A stretch of 13,944 nucleotides of DNA from positions 1 through 13,944 of the forward strand of contig JAQVUQ010000027.1 of NCBI GenBank assembly GCA_028699365.1. The letters run 5' to 3'. The position numbers were made by a program, and so were the translations under genes. Under the pieces are notes generated by a model. The model was not told the DNA's origin. It ran no database searches and saw only the letters and a list, made by a program, of their open reading frames with translations. The stretch comes from a bacterium. Its GTDB lineage: Bacteria; UBP13; UBA5359. Shown in pieces: positions 1-7,921 of this stretch; the first letter of the stretch is position 1; each line of letters starts with the position of its first letter.

Positions 1-1
1 C

Positions 2-862
2 AACAACTCCTTCCCGGTAATGTACTATAACAAGGATATCTTCGATAAGATGAAGATGCCCTATCCCACCAACGATATGACCCTGGAAGAAGTGGTGGAA
101 CTGGCCAGGAAGATGACCATCAGAGAGGCCAACGGTAAAGCCAGGCAGTTCGGCCTGATAAACGGTATGAGCTGGCAGCAACTCGGCGTGCTTCACGGGG
201 GAGAGCTCTGGAGCAAGGACGGCAGCAAGTGCAACATCAACAGCGAGCCGTTCCGCAAGGGAATAAAGTTCACCAAGGATGTATACGCCACCTATAAAAT
301 AGCACCGTATCCTCAGGAATCCAAGGATATGGGCAACCGCGAGCAGTTTATCGGCGGCAGGGCGGCCATGTATCTTGGCAACACCTGGGAGATAGCCACC
401 TTCAAGATTCAGAACAGGGGAGCCAACAGGCTGAACTACGGTTGTGTGATGGCGCCGGTGCCTAAGGGAGGCAAGAGAGCCTATCTGGCGGGAGGCAACA
501 TTCTGGGAGTCAACGCCAAAAGCAAGAACAAGGATCTGGCGTTCGAGCTGGCTAAGTTCATGTGCCAGCCGGAGAGCATCAAATTCCTCATAGGCATGGG
601 GGATTCCGTGCCGTTACGTCCTGAAGGCGAAGAGATGGATTTCCTGATGAACAATCCCACCCACCCCAAGGATGTGGCTGAGAACATTCATAAGGGCATG
701 GAGTATATGGTTCCTTTCAATTCCATATACAGCAGCCGGGTGGTGCCGGATCAGTTCGACAAGGCTGTTGCGGAAGAGATGGACAAGTACGTTCTTCTGG
801 GCCAGGATCTGGATAAGACACTCAAGGAGATGGAGAGCCGGATAGCCGGGGCTATGCGATAG
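2..862 (+). CDS. ABC transporter sugar-binding protein, C-terminal part (5' end outside window)
   Basis: This is the C-terminal 286 residues of an extracellular solute-binding protein of the sugar ABC-importer type. The frame is already open at base 2 and reads NNSFPVMYYNKDIFDKM, the conserved stretch where such proteins say 'P-V-(M/L)-Y-Y-N-K-D-(L/I)-F'. The ATG at 20 is therefore internal, not the start. Other family-like parts are the block around residues 110-125 ending GRAAMYLGNTWE, the 'GGNILGVNAKSKNKDLAFELAKFM' region, and the C-terminal helix carrying repeated Glu/Lys. The protein would capture oligosaccharides outside the membrane and hand them to permeases. No permease genes follow; a strong hairpin lies 35 bases after the stop, so any permeases must sit upstream or elsewhere. 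Family assignment is secure, substrate is unknown. The signal peptide or lipobox cannot be judged because the N-terminus is missing. Confidence 0.9.
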   Translation, partial: NNSFPVMYYNKDIFDKMKMPYPTNDMTLEEVVELARKMTIREANGKARQFGLINGMSWQQLGVLHGGELWSKDGSKCNINSEPFRKGIKFTKDVYATYKIAPYPQESKDMGNREQFIGGRAAMYLGNTWEIATFKIQNRGANRLNYGCVMAPVPKGGKRAYLAGGNILGVNAKSKNKDLAFELAKFMCQPESIKFLIGMGDSVPLRPEGEEMDFLMNNPTHPKDVAENIHKGMEYMVPFNSIYSSRVVPDQFDKAVAEEMDKYVLLGQDLDKTLKEMESRIAGAMR

Positions 863-896
863 CAAATACGCTTACAGTTTAAGGTAATTTTTCTAT

Positions 897-939
897 ACAG
901 GGGACTGCCAAATTGATTGACAGTCCCCTGTCGTTTTCT
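897..939 (+). terminator. Rho-independent terminator after the solute-binding protein gene
   Basis: A perfect 11-base inverted repeat, ACAGGGGACTG at 897-907 and CAGTCCCCTGT at 921-931, encloses a 13-base loop and is followed by a short T-rich tail (CGTTTTCT). The tail is on the plus-strand side, so it ends the solute-binding-protein transcript. Read on the minus strand the stem is followed by TATAGAAAAATT, without a T-run, so it is a poorer terminator for the convergent HAD gene, although the hairpin could still protect that mRNA end. Confidence 0.85.
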
Positions 940-970
940 CCGGGTTCATCAAAGCACAAAGTTCCAAGCT

Positions 971-1861
971 TCATATTTTCTTCCAGGGCGGGTTCTCCGG
1001 CAGATATTCTTCGAACTTGGCAACCAGCTTAGCCTCATAAGCGCCGGCATACTGACCGTTGATGAATTTATCGAAGGCCTCCTCATGGAACCTCTGCCAG
1101 GAGGCATCCTCATAGCCGGGGTTAATGGGATAGAAGAGTGCATTGTTGGCTTTGGCCGCCTTATAATCGCCGGGAGCATCACCGATCATCAAGACGTGCT
1201 CGGGGGCATAACGAGCTTTCATGGCAAAAGAGAGATGTTCTTTCTTGTTGCCCATCTCCTGCCCGGCTATGACCTTAACACAGCAGTCTATGTCGTGCTC
1301 CTGCCACTCTCTGACCAGAGCTTCATGGGGAGTGGCGGAAACGACGAGGGCATCGGCATGCTCGTTTATCTTCTGCAGACTTTTACGCACAAACGGGAAG
1401 GGAGGCACACCGCGAACGATCTCTTCAACCGATCTGTTGACGGCTTTTGACCATTCCAATGCCTGGCTCAGAACCGGATCGCCTGTTTCGGCTACGATCT
1501 TCTCCAGCGTGACATTGCCGAGCCTGGTTTCGGTATCCACCCATTTGCGCAGAGAGTCCACCTGCGGCATGACGATGCCGCGTTGCTTCACTTCAATCCT
1601 CTCTGCCAGCAAATCAAAGACCATCAACAGTGCGGGGAAGCGGTTTGTGCCGCGCCATTTGGAGTAGAGGTTAACGAATTCCGCCGCCTCGCGGGCGTAT
1701 TTGGAAACGGCCTGCAACTCCCAGCAATTTATGATGTTGGGGATGAAGCACTCTTTGTGCTTTATCTCCATGGTGTCGAAGGCGCAACCGTCGGAATCTA
1801 CTCCGACCAGAAAGTCATGCTCCTTCCTGAAATCCCTCAATGCCCGGGCTGGATCGCTCAT
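971..1861 (-). CDS. HAD-superfamily hydrolase (phosphatase-like)
   Basis: A 296-residue protein with the HAD catalytic motifs in order: motif I VDSDGCAFD (D22 would be the nucleophile and D24 the acid/base), motif II VVSATP with its Ser, a Lys-rich segment NKKEH for motif III, and motif IV GDAPGD (D228, D232). The roughly 110 residues between motifs I and II suggest a large helical C1-type cap. HAD enzymes of this layout usually remove phosphate from small metabolites such as sugar phosphates; nothing here fixes the substrate. The start at 1861 is backed by AGGAGG on the minus strand (1870-1875) eight bases upstream. It converges on the solute-binding protein gene and is divergent from the operon beginning at 2097. 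No signal peptide, so cytoplasmic. It may be unrelated to the sulfatase operon, sharing only the intergenic region with it. Confidence 0.88.
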   Translation of the reverse strand: MSDPARALRDFRKEHDFLVGVDSDGCAFDTMEIKHKECFIPNIINCWELQAVSKYAREAAEFVNLYSKWRGTNRFPALLMVFDLLAERIEVKQRGIVMPQVDSLRKWVDTETRLGNVTLEKIVAETGDPVLSQALEWSKAVNRSVEEIVRGVPPFPFVRKSLQKINEHADALVVSATPHEALVREWQEHDIDCCVKVIAGQEMGNKKEHLSFAMKARYAPEHVLMIGDAPGDYKAAKANNALFYPINPGYEDASWQRFHEEAFDKFINGQYAGAYEAKLVAKFEEYLPENPPWKKI

Positions 1862-1997
1862 ATGCCTAGCCTCCTGCTTTGCCTTTAATCTCCAGCAAAA
1901 AATGCTTTATACGGTTACCTTTTTAGAATATAACCAAAAGGACGATTCTGTAAAGGCCTGATTTTTAGAGGTTCTTGAAGGAATGAATGAATTTTTG

Positions 1998-2018
1998 TCG
2001 AATATATGCATATATGCA
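1998..2018 (+). promoter_or_regulatory. Putative operator 1, upstream of the six-gene operon
   Basis: The sequence TCGAATAT (1998-2005) is followed directly by ATGCATATATGCA. It contains two overlapping perfect palindromes: ATATATGCATATAT (2002-2015) and TGCATATATGCA (2007-2018). The core GCATATATG recurs before the regulator gene and before the beta-helix gene. It lies 78 bases upstream of the start at 2097. A regulator binding site is inferred; I could not place a convincing -35/-10 pair around it. Confidence 0.6.
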
Positions 2019-2084
2019 GATGCTTTGAGCTGTGCAAGCGTAGATCGGGTAAATAAGATTTGGAGTATATGCTCTGAAGAAGGA

Positions 2085-2090
2085 AAGGAG
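2085..2090 (+). promoter_or_regulatory. Ribosome binding site deciding the start at 2097
   Basis: AAGGAG lies six bases before ATG 2097. The reading frame stays open upstream to an ATG at 1983, but that codon has only AAGG with a one-base spacer, and the extra 38 codons would run through the palindromic operator, so 2097 is preferred. Confidence 0.7.
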
Positions 2091-2096
2091 ACAGGG

Positions 2097-3392
2097 ATGC
2101 CAGGTACAGCAGGTCATTCAATGCTGACGAAACGGGGGCTGGAATGTCTTGCCGAAAGTGAGTTGTCTCTTTGGGGTGAATATGCCGATGCCTTGCAGAC
2201 GGAGTATTGTGCGTATCCCGATCTGCATTACAAGGATCCTGTAAGCACGTCTCCGTATTTATGCTTTGTGGACGGCATTCCGTTTCATTACATCCCGCAT
2301 GAGCCGGTGGAGTACAACAACTGGCGTGTCGAGACCGTCGGCGGTAAGGGCAGGCTGATCGCTCTCCCGCTTCCCGAGAATACACACTACAGACATTGTG
2401 CCGTGGCCTTTCCCTTCTATTTCAGGAACATGGCTGCAGCTCTAGCCGAGGGCAGGCAGGACGATGCTGCCAAATTCGCCGGTTGTTTATGCCACGCTCT
2501 TGAAGACAACGCCAGCCTTGTGCATGGTATGGAGGGTGTTGACGGTACAGACATTTTTGTTGTGGATCGGTTGGTGGCGCCGCCTCCGGATCAGCCGTAT
2601 ATGGTGTCCTCTATGCTTCTGGGGGGCAATCCGGCGGACCCGGGTCAGCAGAATTATAAACCGAAGCTGCTGGGCATGAATCCGCAGGAGGCCGGCTTCC
2701 ATCTGTATACTCGTTTCTGTGAGACGGTTATCGCCAACCGTTTCCATATTCTGCCCGTATTGCAGGCTGTCTATGCGGGAGATGAAGCCCAAAGATCATA
2801 TCACGAGACAGAGGTCTCCATCAGAATTATACATTTGCTGGCTGATGTGCTGCATACGGCCGTCGTGATAGCGACAGGAAGTTATGTGGAGGATGAAAAG
2901 GCGCCCTTGCAAAGAATAGCTCTGGAGAACGTCCGGGCGGTCAGACGTCCGCGCCATCTTTCTCTGTATAGGTTTACGCCGTTTATAAAGGGCGCCTGCC
3001 TGAATGCACAGCGGCAGCCCGTGCCGCTGGCGCTTGAATTCGACGACGGGGCTTGTCTGGAGTATGAGAACGGCCTGGGCATGGGGGCACATGCGGAGTT
3101 TATATTCGAGTATTTCCTGCCCGCAAATACCTTTGACAGGTTGACTGGTGCCCTGGGTCTGCATCCTCAATTGGGCCGCAAGGGACATGTAAAGTTTGAA
3201 TGGGAGCTTGACGAGCGTATCATCTGGGAAGACGAGTATGCCGAAGGGCACATGGCTTCGGTATTCGATCTGGATGTGAGCGGTGGATGCCGGCTGGTGC
3301 TGCGAGGCAAGGCGTTGACCGATTACTGGCTTGATAAGGGTAACAATATCGTGCTGGCGGACCCTGTTCTAATTCGCTCGGTGACGGCATAA
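2097..3392 (+). CDS. Zinc-dependent phospholipase C / S1-P1-like protein with C-terminal NPCBM-like domain
   Basis: A 431-residue protein, first gene of the operon. The N-terminal part carries GHSMLTKRGL near the start and CLCHALEDNASLVHGMEG around residues 131-148. The spacing H133-x3-D137-x5-H143 matches the zinc ligands H118, D122 and H128 of Bacillus cereus phospholipase C, so a three-metal helical fold of the PLC/P1-nuclease type is likely. I could not find the H-x3-E ligand pair expected further on, and the zinc-binding N-terminal Trp of secreted members is not exposed because no signal peptide is visible. From about residue 335 to the end the pattern (FEYFLPANTFDRLTGALGL, then GHVKFEWELD, then VSGGCRLVLRGKA, ending with ADPVLI) looks like an NPCBM carbohydrate-binding module. 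Substrate and activity are unknown; the module suggests glycan binding. The catalytic assignment is moderate, the C-terminal module fairly good. Confidence 0.65.
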   Translation: MPGTAGHSMLTKRGLECLAESELSLWGEYADALQTEYCAYPDLHYKDPVSTSPYLCFVDGIPFHYIPHEPVEYNNWRVETVGGKGRLIALPLPENTHYRHCAVAFPFYFRNMAAALAEGRQDDAAKFAGCLCHALEDNASLVHGMEGVDGTDIFVVDRLVAPPPDQPYMVSSMLLGGNPADPGQQNYKPKLLGMNPQEAGFHLYTRFCETVIANRFHILPVLQAVYAGDEAQRSYHETEVSIRIIHLLADVLHTAVVIATGSYVEDEKAPLQRIALENVRAVRRPRHLSLYRFTPFIKGACLNAQRQPVPLALEFDDGACLEYENGLGMGAHAEFIFEYFLPANTFDRLTGALGLHPQLGRKGHVKFEWELDERIIWEDEYAEGHMASVFDLDVSGGCRLVLRGKALTDYWLDKGNNIVLADPVLIRSVTA

Positions 3393-3405
3393 AAAGGAGA
3401 AATCA

Positions 3406-4659
3406 ATGATCGGCAATGACAAGGAGATACTGGCTCCGCTGATCGACCGATTAATGGAGCTGTCGATGAGACCGCAGGAGGAGTTCAAGAAGACTCTCTG
3501 GTCGGTTCATCAGAGCGGAGTAAAAGCTTCCAAGACTCCGGTTACGGTTTACTATGAAGGCATTCCATTCAAAGCATGGGAACAGGTCTTCGGTGAGAAC
3601 TGGCTTGGATGTGGAACGGAATTGGGCCGGGCCGTAGAATTTGATCTGCGCCGTCGTATCTGGGTGGCGGAGAACGTGCCGGACGATCACATCGTCTGGC
3701 CCATGTTTATTCTGCCGGCGCCGAATAAATGGACCAGAGACTGGAACGTTCCTCTGGTATGGAAAGAGAGCGATGATGAATTAGGTGCGCAGGGGTATAA
3801 CCCGCCGATGTCGGACGGTATTGACCTGTCCCGGCTTACCGTACCTCTGGTAGAGGTGGACGAACCGGGGGCAGGCCGTCTCCTGGCACAGGCGGAAGAG
3901 CTCCTGGCGGGCAGAATAGCCGTGCAGATGCATTATCCTCTTATCAGCTACAGCCCGTTCGATTTGGCGGTGGAGATGCGCGGCATGGACAGTATCTGTC
4001 TGGATATCATCGATTGCCCGGAAAAGGTCCACGGTCTGATGGATTTCATAACCGGGGCTATTGTGGGGCATCAGCACATGCGGCAGGAGAAGGGCTGGAT
4101 CAACTGTCATGCCGATCCGACGGGGCGTTATCAGGCGATAGGCTTCAGAGTTCACTGTGCCGCTCTACCGCAGCGGATAAATTCAGGCGGACTGGGTCTT
4201 GTCGACGAATGGGCCTACATCTCTGCTCAGACCAGCGCCTGTCTGGGCCCGGCGCAGTATGAAGAGTTCGTTCACCGGTATAACGCCAGGCTGGCGAAGT
4301 TATTCAGTGAGAGGACGGTTTACTATCACGGCTGCGAATGCCTTGACCGTAAAATAGGCATAATCGCCGGTCTGCCGAATCTGCGGCGTTTTCATGTATC
4401 GCCCTGGTCATCGGTTGAGCGGGCCAGAGAACAGTTCCGTGACAGCGGAGTTGTTCTGGAAGTCCATTCACATCCGGGGAAGGTCCTCTTCGGCCAGACC
4501 GAAGCAGAGGTCAAGGCGGACTTGGCGGTGCTGATCTCGCAGGCGGAGGGCGTTCCCCTGGATCTCAATCTCAGCGACATCAACACCTTCAACGGCCGTC
4601 CTGAGAGCATCATCTCCTGGGCCAGACTGGCGCAGGAAGCGGCAGAGAATATTTCTTAG
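3406..4659 (+). CDS. Uroporphyrinogen-decarboxylase-like protein (UROD/cobamide methyltransferase superfamily)
   Basis: A 417-residue protein with a TIM-barrel-like arrangement of the UROD superfamily. It lacks the N-terminal RPP-W-RQAGR signature of true HemE, so heme synthesis is unlikely. YYHGCEC at residues 306-312 gives an H308-x-C310 pair, like the zinc-binding His-x-Cys of corrinoid:coenzyme M methyltransferases (MtaA/MtbA family). The third zinc ligand, usually a Cys near the C-terminus, is not seen; HSHPG at 354-358 occupies that zone and may supply His instead. Family members of this divergent kind are common in catabolic clusters of PVC bacteria, mostly uncharacterised. It starts 13 bases after the previous stop with AAGGAG six bases before ATG. 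No signal peptide. A role in methyl transfer, for example removing O-methyl groups from a sugar, is possible but purely inferred; no corrinoid protein is encoded in the window. Confidence 0.7.
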   Translation: MIGNDKEILAPLIDRLMELSMRPQEEFKKTLWSVHQSGVKASKTPVTVYYEGIPFKAWEQVFGENWLGCGTELGRAVEFDLRRRIWVAENVPDDHIVWPMFILPAPNKWTRDWNVPLVWKESDDELGAQGYNPPMSDGIDLSRLTVPLVEVDEPGAGRLLAQAEELLAGRIAVQMHYPLISYSPFDLAVEMRGMDSICLDIIDCPEKVHGLMDFITGAIVGHQHMRQEKGWINCHADPTGRYQAIGFRVHCAALPQRINSGGLGLVDEWAYISAQTSACLGPAQYEEFVHRYNARLAKLFSERTVYYHGCECLDRKIGIIAGLPNLRRFHVSPWSSVERAREQFRDSGVVLEVHSHPGKVLFGQTEAEVKADLAVLISQAEGVPLDLNLSDINTFNGRPESIISWARLAQEAAENIS

Positions 4660-4674
4660 TGAGGATAAAGAAAG

Positions 4675-6378
4675 ATGGTTATTGATAATGTAGTAAAGGC
4701 TATGTCTCTCGACGAAAAGATAGGCCAAATGTTTACCCTGGGTTTTCTGGGATCGGTTGTTACCCCGGAAGTAAGAGAGTCGATAATCTCTCTCCATGCC
4801 GGCGGGCTGAGAATAACACCCAACGCCGTGGTCAACTTCAAGCGATACAAGAAAGTGCTGGACATTGACGCCGACGGGAACAAAAGAGATCCCGGGCCGG
4901 TGCCTACGCCGCATATGCTGCCGGAGGAACTGCAACGAACGCTCAACGATCTTCAGGAACTGGCGGTGTCGCGCCCGCATGGCATACCGTTGCACATTTC
5001 CGCTGACGTTGAAGGCGGGGTTTCCGCCGATATTTCCAGAGGCTATCCTCTTTTTCCCTCATCTATGGGGCTGGCCTGCCAGGATGACCCGGATCTTTTT
5101 TACCGGGTTGCCAAAGCGGTAGCCAGGTCCCTGCGCACCACAGGCGTAAATATGATACATTCTCCCGTCCTCGATGTGGTCGATCATCCGTTCAGCCCGG
5201 AGATAAATATCCGCAGCTACGCCGACGATCCTCAGAAGGTGGCGCTGTATGCAGGCGAGGCACTAAGGGCTTTCTCCGAAGAGGGTGTTATCGCCACCGG
5301 CAAGCATTTTCCCGGTCGGGGCTACTCCAGGAAGGACGTTCACTATGAGGAAGACATCTGTTCTGTCTTGCTGGAAGATATGCTTGACGGTGAGTTGCTG
5401 CCGTATACACAGCTTATAGCGGCAGGTTTGCCGGCTGTGATGCTGGCCCATTCCATCTATCCGGGGCTGGGTAGCGATCTTCCGGTCACTATTTCCGGTG
5501 AGATAGCCCAAAAGCTCTTGAAGGAGAGGATGGGCTTCAAGGGAGTTGTTACTACGGATGCCATCACCATGGAGGGTATCCTCAGTATCTGCCCGGTAGA
5601 GGAAGCCTGTGCCCGGGCCATACAGGCCGGATGCGATCTGGTGCTTTATAAGACAACCGATGTCAAAGCAGCCAGGCTGGCTATGGAAACGGTCAAAAGC
5701 TGGGTAATGGACGGCAGGATACCGGAAGAGAGAATCGATGACGGCGTCAGGCGTATCCTGGCCATGAAAGCTGATGCAGGTCTTTTCGACGAGGGCTGGC
5801 GGACTGTGCCGGAGGAGCTCAGGGCCCATCTCGATGATCCGGAAGTACGCAATCTCAGCCGCCGGGCGGCGCAGGTCGCCACTCTGGGAATGAGAGACAG
5901 AAAGAATATACTGCCTGTCAGCGGCGGCAGCAAGATACTGGTGGTGGAGCAGGCGATGTTTCTCTGCCGCTATACCTACGATTCGGATTTCCACCCGTAT
6001 ATGCTCTGGGAATACTTGGATAATATCTATCCGGGAGCCGGGCTGGTCAGGCTGGATATGTTCGGTACCGATGAAGATCTGGCCGAGGTCCGGGAAACGG
6101 CATCCGGCTATGACCTGATAGTGGCCACCAATATTTACAGCCGCGGCGCCAGGCCCAATACCGACTTTCTGAAACAGGTCATAGCCCGGACGGATAAGGA
6201 TGTTATCGTGGTAACCAACTCTCCCTTCCCGGCCACGGTCACCGGTGAGATGGATACGGTTGTATGCATCTTCTCTGAAATGCCGGAAAGCCTTCGGGCC
6301 GGGGCTGAAGTCATTGCCGGGCGATTGCCGGCAGGGAACCGGTTGCCTATCGGATGTATAGAGCCTTATATACGCTGA
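4675..6378 (+). CDS. Glycoside hydrolase family 3, NagZ-like (beta-N-acetylhexosaminidase type)
   Basis: A 567-residue cytoplasmic glycosidase. The N-terminal TIM barrel begins MSLDEKIGQMF and holds DVEGGVSADISRG, PVLDVVDHPFSPEINIRSY and KHFPGRGYSRKDVH. The last is the NagZ-type loop: K210-H211 binds sugar, and D221/H223 form the Asp-His acid/base dyad typical of GH3 beta-N-acetylglucosaminidases (usual D-S-H is D-V-H here). The nucleophile is D295 in VVTTDAITMEG. A C-terminal alpha/beta domain (about 405-567) follows, as in two-domain Gram-positive NagZ proteins. It would release terminal beta-linked N-acetylhexosamine, or, as known for some dyad-bearing GH3 enzymes, act by phosphorolysis. 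No signal peptide. It begins 15 bases after the UROD-like stop, with GAGGA nine bases upstream of ATG. Family call is secure; exact substrate is inferred. Confidence 0.92.
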   Translation: MVIDNVVKAMSLDEKIGQMFTLGFLGSVVTPEVRESIISLHAGGLRITPNAVVNFKRYKKVLDIDADGNKRDPGPVPTPHMLPEELQRTLNDLQELAVSRPHGIPLHISADVEGGVSADISRGYPLFPSSMGLACQDDPDLFYRVAKAVARSLRTTGVNMIHSPVLDVVDHPFSPEINIRSYADDPQKVALYAGEALRAFSEEGVIATGKHFPGRGYSRKDVHYEEDICSVLLEDMLDGELLPYTQLIAAGLPAVMLAHSIYPGLGSDLPVTISGEIAQKLLKERMGFKGVVTTDAITMEGILSICPVEEACARAIQAGCDLVLYKTTDVKAARLAMETVKSWVMDGRIPEERIDDGVRRILAMKADAGLFDEGWRTVPEELRAHLDDPEVRNLSRRAAQVATLGMRDRKNILPVSGGSKILVVEQAMFLCRYTYDSDFHPYMLWEYLDNIYPGAGLVRLDMFGTDEDLAEVRETASGYDLIVATNIYSRGARPNTDFLKQVIARTDKDVIVVTNSPFPATVTGEMDTVVCIFSEMPESLRAGAEVIAGRLPAGNRLPIGCIEPYIR

Positions 6379-6419
6379 TCCGATTATATACGTATGGTGT
6401 TTTTGAAAGCGAGAAAGGT

Positions 6420-7919
6420 ATGACTGCAAAAGAGATCAACAGACCCAATATCGTAGTTATCTGTGCTGACCAGATGAGAGGAGACACCATGGGGTGCGCC
6501 GGGCATCCCGTGGTCGATACGCCCAATCTGGACAGGCTGGCTGCCTGCGGCACATTGTTCGACAATGCCTACACGCCTTGCCCTGTTTGCGTACCGGCCA
6601 GGGCTACCCTGACCACGGGGAATTACCCGCATAAATGCGGCGTTGCCAAGGTCAATCGCGGCGGAATTACTGATGACCAGCTTAAGTTGGCCGGGTACTT
6701 TTCCAGGCATGGCTATGTATCCTACGCAGCGGGCAAACTGCACTATCTTCCTTATTCTTCACCTGAAACACCGCGGGTGCTGCACGGTTTCGATCACGCC
6801 GCGTTGGCTGAGTCCGGGCGTGTCCTGAGCCTGTTCGATCCTATGGGAGAGAAGAGGGGCATTGAGGATTATCATGACTATCTTCATGATACGGGCTGGG
6901 GTGGATATGCCAGAGCGCACGGCGTAGGCAACAACGATATTCATCCTGCTCCGTCCGTATTGCCCTCGGAGCACTATGTCGATAGCTGGGTCTGCTCCAA
7001 AGCGTTGGATTACCTGGATTTGCATATGAGTAACGATAAGAACAAGCCGTTTTTTGCCTTCATATCGTTTCCCAAGCCGCATGCTCCGTATGATCCGCCC
7101 CGGCCTTACGATACTCTATACGATCCCAGGGAGGTGCCGGCGCCGTTTGAGCAGAGAGATACGCTACCGCGTACACCTACCAAATTCCGGGAGGGTATTA
7201 TACATGGCTGGAACCTGGTGTCTCCTGAAACACATCGCGTAACCAGGGCTTACTACTACGGCATGATTTCCTTTCAGGACAAGCAGGTGGGACGGATATT
7301 GGACTTTCTGGAAAAAAACGGCCTGGCGGAGAATACCATCGTTATCTATCTGGCTGATCATGGAGAGATGCTGGGAGACTTCGGTTTCTTCGCCAAGAGC
7401 TGTTTTTACAGGGGCAGCGTCAATATCCCCATGATAATAAAGGCTCCGGGTATGGCCGCCGGCGACAGATCGGATGCTCTGATAGGGCTCCAGGATGTGC
7501 TGCCTACCCTGGCGTCTATGGCCGGGTTGCCGCTTGACAGGGATGTTGACGGGATGGACTTTTCGCCTCTGCTTAAAGGGGAGAGCTTCAATGAGAGGGA
7601 CTTCTACGTATCATATTTCGGCGATGATCCGCGTCAAAGCTATATGATTGCCGATAAAGAGTACAAATATATCTATTCTCAGGTAGGCGGCACCGAGGAG
7701 TTTTACGATCTTGCCAACGATCCTGAAGAGTGTTCGAATATTGCAGGCATAGCAAAATATGCTGATGCAATGGCAGAAAAACGAAGACAGTTGATCGATT
7801 GGATGATTCACAACGACGATACTTCCATTTTGCACGATGGATCGCTACTTAAAACGCAAAAAGAAGGCCTCGAAAATTGTAAATTTGAAGTCAACTCTCT
7901 GGGGTTGAGGTGGTATTGA
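6420..7919 (+). CDS. Family S1 sulfatase (Cys-type, cytoplasmic)
   Basis: A 499-residue sulfatase that hydrolyses sulfate esters. RPNIVVICADQMRGD supplies the N-terminal metal site. CVPARATLTTG (C57 to G67) is the C-x-P-x-R signature in which C57 becomes formylglycine, so an anaerobic-type (radical SAM) or FGE maturase is needed; none is in the window. GKLH (K106, H108) and ADHGEMLGDFGFFAK (D313, H314, K326) complete the usual catalytic set. The C-terminal subdomain ends with EEFYDLANDPEE, typical of the family. No signal peptide. The frame is also open from ATG 6354, which would overlap the GH3 gene by 25 bases and add 22 residues; I prefer ATG 6420 because the sulfatase fold begins right after it, though AGAAAGG sits unusually close (one base) to that codon. 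Subfamily and substrate are not clear from sequence. Confidence 0.93.
   Translation: MTAKEINRPNIVVICADQMRGDTMGCAGHPVVDTPNLDRLAACGTLFDNAYTPCPVCVPARATLTTGNYPHKCGVAKVNRGGITDDQLKLAGYFSRHGYVSYAAGKLHYLPYSSPETPRVLHGFDHAALAESGRVLSLFDPMGEKRGIEDYHDYLHDTGWGGYARAHGVGNNDIHPAPSVLPSEHYVDSWVCSKALDYLDLHMSNDKNKPFFAFISFPKPHAPYDPPRPYDTLYDPREVPAPFEQRDTLPRTPTKFREGIIHGWNLVSPETHRVTRAYYYGMISFQDKQVGRILDFLEKNGLAENTIVIYLADHGEMLGDFGFFAKSCFYRGSVNIPMIIKAPGMAAGDRSDALIGLQDVLPTLASMAGLPLDRDVDGMDFSPLLKGESFNERDFYVSYFGDDPRQSYMIADKEYKYIYSQVGGTEEFYDLANDPEECSNIAGIAKYADAMAEKRRQLIDWMIHNDDTSILHDGSLLKTQKEGLENCKFEVNSLGLRWY
7907..7913 (+). promoter_or_regulatory. Ribosome binding site deciding the start at 7922
   Basis: GAGGTGG lies eight bases before ATG 7922. 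It makes this ATG a better start than the in-frame GTG at 7910, which is part of the site itself. The site sits inside the last codons of the upstream sulfatase, a sign of translational coupling. Confidence 0.65.
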
Positions 7920-7921
7920 GT

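Noticed and set aside
917-1450. Long plus-strand open frame opposite the HAD gene
   Set aside because: It is the shadow of the minus-strand HAD gene, which has all catalytic motifs and a good ribosome binding site; the plus frame shows no recognisable domain.
1983-2096. In-frame N-terminal extension of the PLC-like gene to ATG 1983
   Set aside because: It would place the nested palindromes within coding sequence, has no properly spaced ribosome binding site, and adds Cys-rich residues unlike the family; ATG 2097 with AAGGAG is better.
3406-4659. Annotation as HemE, uroporphyrinogen decarboxylase of heme synthesis
   Set aside because: The N-terminal RQAGR-type signature is absent and the context is carbohydrate degradation; only superfamily membership is supported.
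5263-6429. 388-codon minus-strand open frame across the GH3 gene
   Set aside because: It is antisense to a GH3 gene with complete active-site motifs. Its His/Arg-rich composition without domains is typical of shadow frames in this base composition.
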